The translations under genes were made by a program, and so were the position numbers. Positions 6,928 to 10,757 of a stretch of DNA of 10,757 nucleotides are shown in pieces (the first letter of the stretch is position 1; the number at the start of each line of letters is the position of its first letter). Under the pieces are notes generated by a model, which was not told the DNA's origin, made no database searches, and was given only the letters and a program-made list of their open reading frames with translations. Source of the DNA: Acidobacteriota bacterium (lineage in GTDB: Bacteria > Acidobacteriota > Terriglobia > Terriglobales > Acidobacteriaceae); assembly GCA_021799945.1 (NCBI GenBank), contig JAJYZK010000072.1, forward strand, positions 1-10,757. The letters are read 5' to 3'.

Positions 6928-7548
6928 TCAACGAAGGTTCAGCGCCCGCTTCAGACTTCCCCGCTCGTTCTGAATCTTTTCTTGAAGCAGGGTGATCGCG
7001 TAGATCAACTGCTCCGGCCGCGGTGGGCAGCCGGGCACATAAATATCCACCGGAATGATCTGATTCACGCCCTGCACCAGCGCGTAGTTATTGAACACTC
7101 CGCCGGAGGTGGCGCAGGCGCCCATGGAGATGACCCATTTCGGCTCCGGCATCTGCTGATAGAGCCGGCGGATGACCGGAGCCATCTTCTGCGAGACGCG
7201 GCCCGCGATCACCATCAGATCCGATTGCCGCGGGGACGGCCGGAAGACCTCCGCTCCGAAGCGCGCCAGGTCGAACCGGGCTCCTCCCATGGACATCATC
7301 TCGATGGCGCAGCAGGCGAGGCCGAAGGTCATCGGCCAGACCGAGCTCTTCCGCACCCAGTTGACGGCGAAATCCATGGTGGTCAGCACTACGCCCTCGG
7401 GCTGCTCGTAACCGAAGGTCGCCTCCCTGACTCTCTGCCGGTTCTTGGCGCTGGATTCCAGATTTCCGAACAGGTAGCGGTCCTTGCCGACGCTGGAATC
7501 CGGGGAGAAATTGGGGGACTTCTCGAGTTCCTTGCCGGGTTTGCTCAT
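6928..7548 (-). CDS. nuoB: NADH-quinone oxidoreductase subunit B
   Basis: This 206-residue protein is a complete NuoB homologue, the complex I peripheral-arm subunit that holds the terminal iron-sulphur cluster N2 and passes electrons to quinone at the inner membrane. All four cluster cysteines are present: Cys79-Cys80 in GLACCAIEMM, Cys145 in MGACATSGGVFNNY and Cys174 in VPGCPPRPEQ. The spacings of 65 and 29 are the same as in E. coli (C64, C129, C158). The N-terminus is extended by about 16 residues relative to E. coli. The chosen ATG at 7548 follows AGGGAG by only 1 nt. The frame is open upstream to 7626, but those residues are unlike the family. No other nuo gene flanks it: an OmpA-like gene lies downstream and glnB is divergent upstream, so it is detached from a nuo operon. 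Confidence 0.93.
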   Translation of the reverse strand: MSKPGKELEKSPNFSPDSSVGKDRYLFGNLESSAKNRQRVREATFGYEQPEGVVLTTMDFAVNWVRKSSVWPMTFGLACCAIEMMSMGGARFDLARFGAEVFRPSPRQSDLMVIAGRVSQKMAPVIRRLYQQMPEPKWVISMGACATSGGVFNNYALVQGVNQIIPVDIYVPGCPPRPEQLIYAITLLQEKIQNERGSLKRALNLR

Positions 7549-7555
7549 ACTCCCT

Positions 7556-7561
7556 ACTATA
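7556..7561 (-). promoter_or_regulatory. Possible -10 element for nuoB
   Basis: On the reverse strand TATAGT matches the -10 consensus in five of six positions and lies 7 nt before the nuoB ATG, so a transcript from it would start at or next to the start codon. No -35 match is seen at 16-18 nt spacing. This is a tentative assignment. Confidence 0.25.
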
Positions 7562-7580
7562 CAGTTCAGCGCCGCGGGAA

Positions 7581-7598
7581 GGCGGCCGGGCGGCCGCC
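7581..7598. repeat. Perfect 8-bp GC palindrome between nuoB and glnB
   Basis: GGCGGCCG (7581-7588) and CGGCCGCC (7591-7598) form a perfect inverted repeat around GG in the 136-nt divergent intergenic region. It could be an operator for either gene, or a chance product of high GC content. No known binding motif is recognised. Confidence 0.5.
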
Positions 7599-7684
7599 GG
7601 GAGCCCATCCGGAGCAGGGACCACATCGTGCACCGGAAAATGCTGCACGGCCTGGGCCAGACTTGCTACCCTGGAAGCCTCACT

Positions 7685-8023
7685 ATGCAAAAGATCGAAG
7701 CGATTCTTCAACCCTCAAAACTGGATGCGGTAAAGGACGCCCTGCTGGAAATCGGCGTCGAAGGCATGACTATTCTCGAAGCGCGCGGACACGGCCGGCA
7801 AAAAGGCCACACCGAGTTCTATCGCGGCCGGGAGTACACCGTCGATCTTCTGCCGAAGATCAAACTGGAAACCGTGGTTCCCGACGAATTGCTGGAAAAG
7901 GCGCTGCAGACCATCATTCTGGCCGCCCGCACCGGCAAAATCGGCGACGGCAAGATCTTCGTCTCCAGAATCGACGACGCCCTCCGCATCCGGAACGACG
8001 ACCGGGGCGCCTCGGCGCTGTAG
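7685..8023 (+). CDS. glnB: Nitrogen regulatory protein PII
   Basis: This 112-residue protein is a standard PII trimer subunit. PII senses 2-oxoglutarate and ATP/ADP and signals nitrogen state to glutamine synthetase control, NtrB or ammonium channels. The T-loop reads GRQKGHTEFYRGREYTVDLLPK, with the uridylylation residue Tyr51 and also Tyr46 present. The C-terminal signature TGKIGDGKIFV (residues 83-93) is intact, as is RIRNDDRG near the end. The sequence follows E. coli GlnB closely throughout and matches its length. The start is ATG at 7685 with GGAAG at 7673-7677, 7 nt upstream. The open frame extends further 5', but that part is not PII-like. No amtB is adjacent, which favours GlnB over GlnK. 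glnD, encoding the enzyme that modifies Tyr51, follows 186 nt downstream. Confidence 0.95.
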   Translation: MQKIEAILQPSKLDAVKDALLEIGVEGMTILEARGHGRQKGHTEFYRGREYTVDLLPKIKLETVVPDELLEKALQTIILAARTGKIGDGKIFVSRIDDALRIRNDDRGASAL

Positions 8024-8209
8024 AGCGGCGTCTCCAGGCCGGCCCCGGGAAGCGATCCGGCGCAGCTTCTTCCCCGCCCGGCCCGTCGATTTCGCCCTGC
8101 GCCGCGCCGGGCGCCTCGAGCTTGGCCCCGGGCTTCCCTGCCGGCGAGTTCCCGGCGCCGCGCAGCCGCCCCCCGTAGCGCTGCGGCAGCGCGCCTGTTT
8201 GCGACCGAC

Positions 8210-10757
8210 ATGAACGCTCCCTCCATCTCCGTCCAGCAGTTGCGAGAGCACTATCAATCCGAGATGGCCTCCATCCGCCAGACCTTCGAGCGCACCGGAG
8301 ACGGTTCGGTCGCCATCCGCCGCCGCTCGGTTTTTGTCGACACCGTCTGCGAACGCCTGTGGATGCTCTACTCCGGGTCGCAGGAGATCTCCGGCGTCGC
8401 CCTGGTGGCCAATGGCGGCTTCGGCCGCCGTGAACTCTTTCCCCACTCGGACATCGATCTGCTTTACCTCTGTGCGGACAGCGCCGGAGAAAGACGGCTG
8501 AAAGACATCATTCGTAGTTGCAATCAGGCCATGTGGGATATTGGCCTGCGCGCCAGCACCATCACCCGATCCCTGAAGGAGTGCGGCCGCTACGACCCCG
8601 GCAATCTGGAGTTCACGCTCTCGCTTTTCGACCGCCGCTTCATCGCCGGCGAGCGCGGCCTGTTCGAAATCCTGCAGCAGGAGGTGCTGCCGGAGGTCGG
8701 CCTGGTCCAGTGGAGCGGCATCGCCCACCGGCTGGCCGAGCTCGCCCGCGCGCGCCACCAGAAATTCGGGAACACCATCTTCCACCTGGAGCCCAACATC
8801 AAGGAGTGTCCCGGCGGCCTCCGCGACCAGCACCTCACCCATTGGCTCAACCTGCTGAACTATATCCGGGAAAACCAGACCTGGCCGCCGGTCTTCGGCA
8901 ATCCCTTCTACGCGGCCAGCAGCGAAGCCGAATCGGCCTTCGACTTTCTGAGCGCGACCCGCTGTTTCCTCCACTTCCGCAACCGCCGGGACGACAATGT
9001 TCTGGACTGGCACGCGCAGGACGAAGCCGCGGCCAGAAGCATCGGCCTGGAGACCCGGGGCACCTCGGACCCCGCCTATTGGATGCGGACCTATTACCGC
9101 CATGCCCGCACCGTGCACCGGCGGGCGGTTCTGCTGATGGAGAACCTGCCCCCCGTCCGCAGGTCGTTTTACAAGCAGCTCCGGCGCAAACGCCTTCCCC
9201 TCCCCGGCACGGACTTCGTCCTGCAGGAGGGGCGCATCGAGGTCCCGGACTCGGCATCGCACATCGCTCCGGAGGGCATTCTCCGCGCCTTCGCGGAAAT
9301 GGCGGCCCACGGATACCGTCTCAGCCAGAACGCCGAGGAGCGCATCGCCGACGCCATTCCGATCCTCGACATCCACCTGCCCGAAGGTCCGTTCCTCTGG
9401 AACGGGCTGCGCGAGATCCTCCTCGGGCCGCATGCGGCCCACGCCTTGCGCACCATGCACGCGCTCGGCATCCTGGAGCTGCTCATCCCGGAGTTCCACG
9501 GCATCGACGCACTGGTGATCCGCGATTCCTATCATCGCTACACGGTGGATGAGCATACCTTCCTGGTCATCGACAACATCCATGCGCTGCGCCAGCCGCA
9601 CCTGGCGTGGGAGCGGCGCTTTTCCGCCCTGCTGACGGAGATCGACCGTCTGGACCTGTTCTTCCTCGCCCTGCTGATGCACGACACCGGGAAAGCCCGT
9701 CGCACCGCCAACCATACCGTGCAGAGCGTGGAGCTGGCCGACAGCCTGCTGGCCCGGCTGGAGCTGGACGCCGAGGAATGCGACACGGTGCGCCGCCTGA
9801 TCCGCAACCACCTGGAAATGTCCCTCACCCTGCGCCGCGACATCTTCGACGCGGAAACCATCCGCGCCTTCGCCGACAAGGCCACCTCGCAGACGCACCT
9901 GAAGATGCTCTGCCTGATGACCTACGCGGACATCAAAGCCGTGCATCCGGACGCCCTCACGCCCTGGAAGGCCGATAACATCTGGCAGCTTTACATCGCC
10001 ACCTCCAACGCCATGGACCGGAGCGTGGACGAGGAGCGGTATCGGGCGGCCCTCGATCCCAGCCAGTTGCGCCGCATCCTGGCTCTGGCCCCCGATCGGG
10101 CCGCCGAGTTGCGCACCTTTCTCGAAGGGCTGCCCCAGCGCTACCTGCAGACCCGCCTGCCCGAACAGATCCGCGACCACTTTCTCATGGCGCTGCGGCT
10201 CGCCGAGGAGCCGGCGCAGATCAGCCTCCGCCCCGTGCGTCAGCTCTACGAACTGATCCTTGTCACCCGCGACCGGCCTCTGCTCTTCGCCGATCTGGCC
10301 GGCGCCCTCTCCGCCTGGGGAATGAACATTGTGAAGGCCGACGCCTACTCCGACGACGCCGGCATCATCGTCGACACGTTTCTTTTCGCAGACTCCTTCC
10401 GCACCCTCGAACTCAACCCGTCGGAGGCCGGCGTGTTCCGGCAAAGCCTCCTCGACGTCGCCTCGCACAAGACCCCGATCGAGGTGCTGCTGCGCCGCCG
10501 GCCGGCGATGCGCTCCTCCACCATGGTTCGGGTCGCGACCACCCTGCAGTTCGACGACACCGCCTCCAGCCACAGCACGCTGATGCAGGTGGTGGCGCAG
10601 GATGGGCCGGGGTTGCTGCGTCAGATCGCCACCACCCTGGCCGAGCAGCAATGCAACATCGAAGTGGCCCTGATCGACACCGAAGGCGAAACGGCTATCG
10701 ACGTCTTCTATCTCACGGTCCAGGGAGCCAAGCTGGACGAAAAAAAACAGCAAACCC
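8210..10757 (+). CDS. glnD: Bifunctional PII uridylyltransferase/uridylyl-removing enzyme (3' end cut)
   Basis: The frame is open from ATG 8210 to the right edge, 849 codons. GlnD adds UMP to PII when glutamine is low and removes it when glutamine is high. Visible in order are the nucleotidyltransferase motif GGFGRRELFPHSDIDLL (Gly69-Gly70, catalytic Asp81 and Asp83); the GlnD signature EPNIKECPGGLRD (194-206, Cys200 where the family often has Gly or Ser); the HD hydrolase domain with YTVDEHT (His449), MHDTGK (His491-Asp492) and NHT (His502), followed by RNHLEMS; and two C-terminal ACT domains, about 680-740 and 789 to the edge, which bind glutamine in the family. Both catalytic centres look intact. 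The final ACT strands are reached, so only perhaps 10-30 residues are missing. No clear Shine-Dalgarno sequence precedes the ATG. The adjacent glnB suggests co-expression with its substrate. Confidence 0.95.
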   Translation, partial: MNAPSISVQQLREHYQSEMASIRQTFERTGDGSVAIRRRSVFVDTVCERLWMLYSGSQEISGVALVANGGFGRRELFPHSDIDLLYLCADSAGERRLKDIIRSCNQAMWDIGLRASTITRSLKECGRYDPGNLEFTLSLFDRRFIAGERGLFEILQQEVLPEVGLVQWSGIAHRLAELARARHQKFGNTIFHLEPNIKECPGGLRDQHLTHWLNLLNYIRENQTWPPVFGNPFYAASSEAESAFDFLSATRCFLHFRNRRDDNVLDWHAQDEAAARSIGLETRGTSDPAYWMRTYYRHARTVHRRAVLLMENLPPVRRSFYKQLRRKRLPLPGTDFVLQEGRIEVPDSASHIAPEGILRAFAEMAAHGYRLSQNAEERIADAIPILDIHLPEGPFLWNGLREILLGPHAAHALRTMHALGILELLIPEFHGIDALVIRDSYHRYTVDEHTFLVIDNIHALRQPHLAWERRFSALLTEIDRLDLFFLALLMHDTGKARRTANHTVQSVELADSLLARLELDAEECDTVRRLIRNHLEMSLTLRRDIFDAETIRAFADKATSQTHLKMLCLMTYADIKAVHPDALTPWKADNIWQLYIATSNAMDRSVDEERYRAALDPSQLRRILALAPDRAAELRTFLEGLPQRYLQTRLPEQIRDHFLMALRLAEEPAQISLRPVRQLYELILVTRDRPLLFADLAGALSAWGMNIVKADAYSDDAGIIVDTFLFADSFRTLELNPSEAGVFRQSLLDVASHKTPIEVLLRRRPAMRSSTMVRVATTLQFDDTASSHSTLMQVVAQDGPGLLRQIATTLAEQQCNIEVALIDTEGETAIDVFYLTVQGAKLDEKKQQT

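Noticed and set aside
7653..7667. Sigma-54-like promoter (TGGGCC ... TTGCT) before glnB
   Set aside because: The GG-to-GC spacing is one base short of the required spacing, and transcription would start after the ribosome-binding site.
8024..8209. Terminator or small gene between glnB and glnD
   Set aside because: No stem with a T-tract and no start codon with a ribosome-binding site was found in this GC-rich spacer.
7715..10753. A 1012-codon open frame on the reverse strand
   Set aside because: It lies antisense to glnB and glnD, whose motifs are unmistakable on the forward strand. Its composition (rich in Gly, Val, Gln, Asp, His) is typical of a GC-driven shadow frame, and no domain is recognisable.

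Overview
The window is high-GC and looks like the chromosome of a Gram-negative soil bacterium, most plausibly an acidobacterium (Acidobacteriota, Terriglobia/Solibacter-like). This is inferred from gene style: a Ser/Ala-rich OmpA-type surface protein with Ig-like domains, a large secreted Asp-box propeller, and a dispersed repeat carrying the halves TCATCCTGAGCG and GTCGAAGGATCT. There is no 16S gene or other definitive taxonomic marker. No phage, transposon, CRISPR, tRNA or rRNA gene was found.

Left part (1-1920, + strand): the 3' end of a xylulokinase gene (xylB), then an exported calcineurin-like metallophosphoesterase of the YkuE/YaeI type with a Tat-like signal, then a 73-residue protein with one C-terminal membrane segment. 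A repeat element with a perfect 9-bp hairpin (about 1955-2010) lies between this + strand block and the convergent - strand genes.

Middle part (2067-7548, - strand). Read in the direction of transcription, from right to left, the order is an orphan nuoB (complex I subunit B), an OmpA-like outer-membrane protein with two Ig-like domains, a strong intrinsic terminator, a secreted 677-residue protein with eleven Asp-box (BNR) repeats, and rimI. The last two are 12 nt apart and probably co-transcribed.

Right part (7685-10757, + strand, divergent from nuoB): glnB (PII signal protein, with uridylylation residue Tyr51) followed by glnD (bifunctional PII uridylyltransferase/uridylyl-removing enzyme). 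glnD runs off the right edge with 849 codons visible. The modifying enzyme sits next to its substrate, so this is a compact nitrogen-sensing module. The long reverse-strand open frame over glnB-glnD is a shadow of this pair.

Most of the window is ordinary housekeeping and envelope content. I see no convincing new multi-gene system. The points most worth a second look are the repeat element, the detached nuoB, the OmpA-like domain lacking a conserved peptidoglycan-binding Asp, the small membrane protein, and the stop-free in-frame linker between glnB and glnD.
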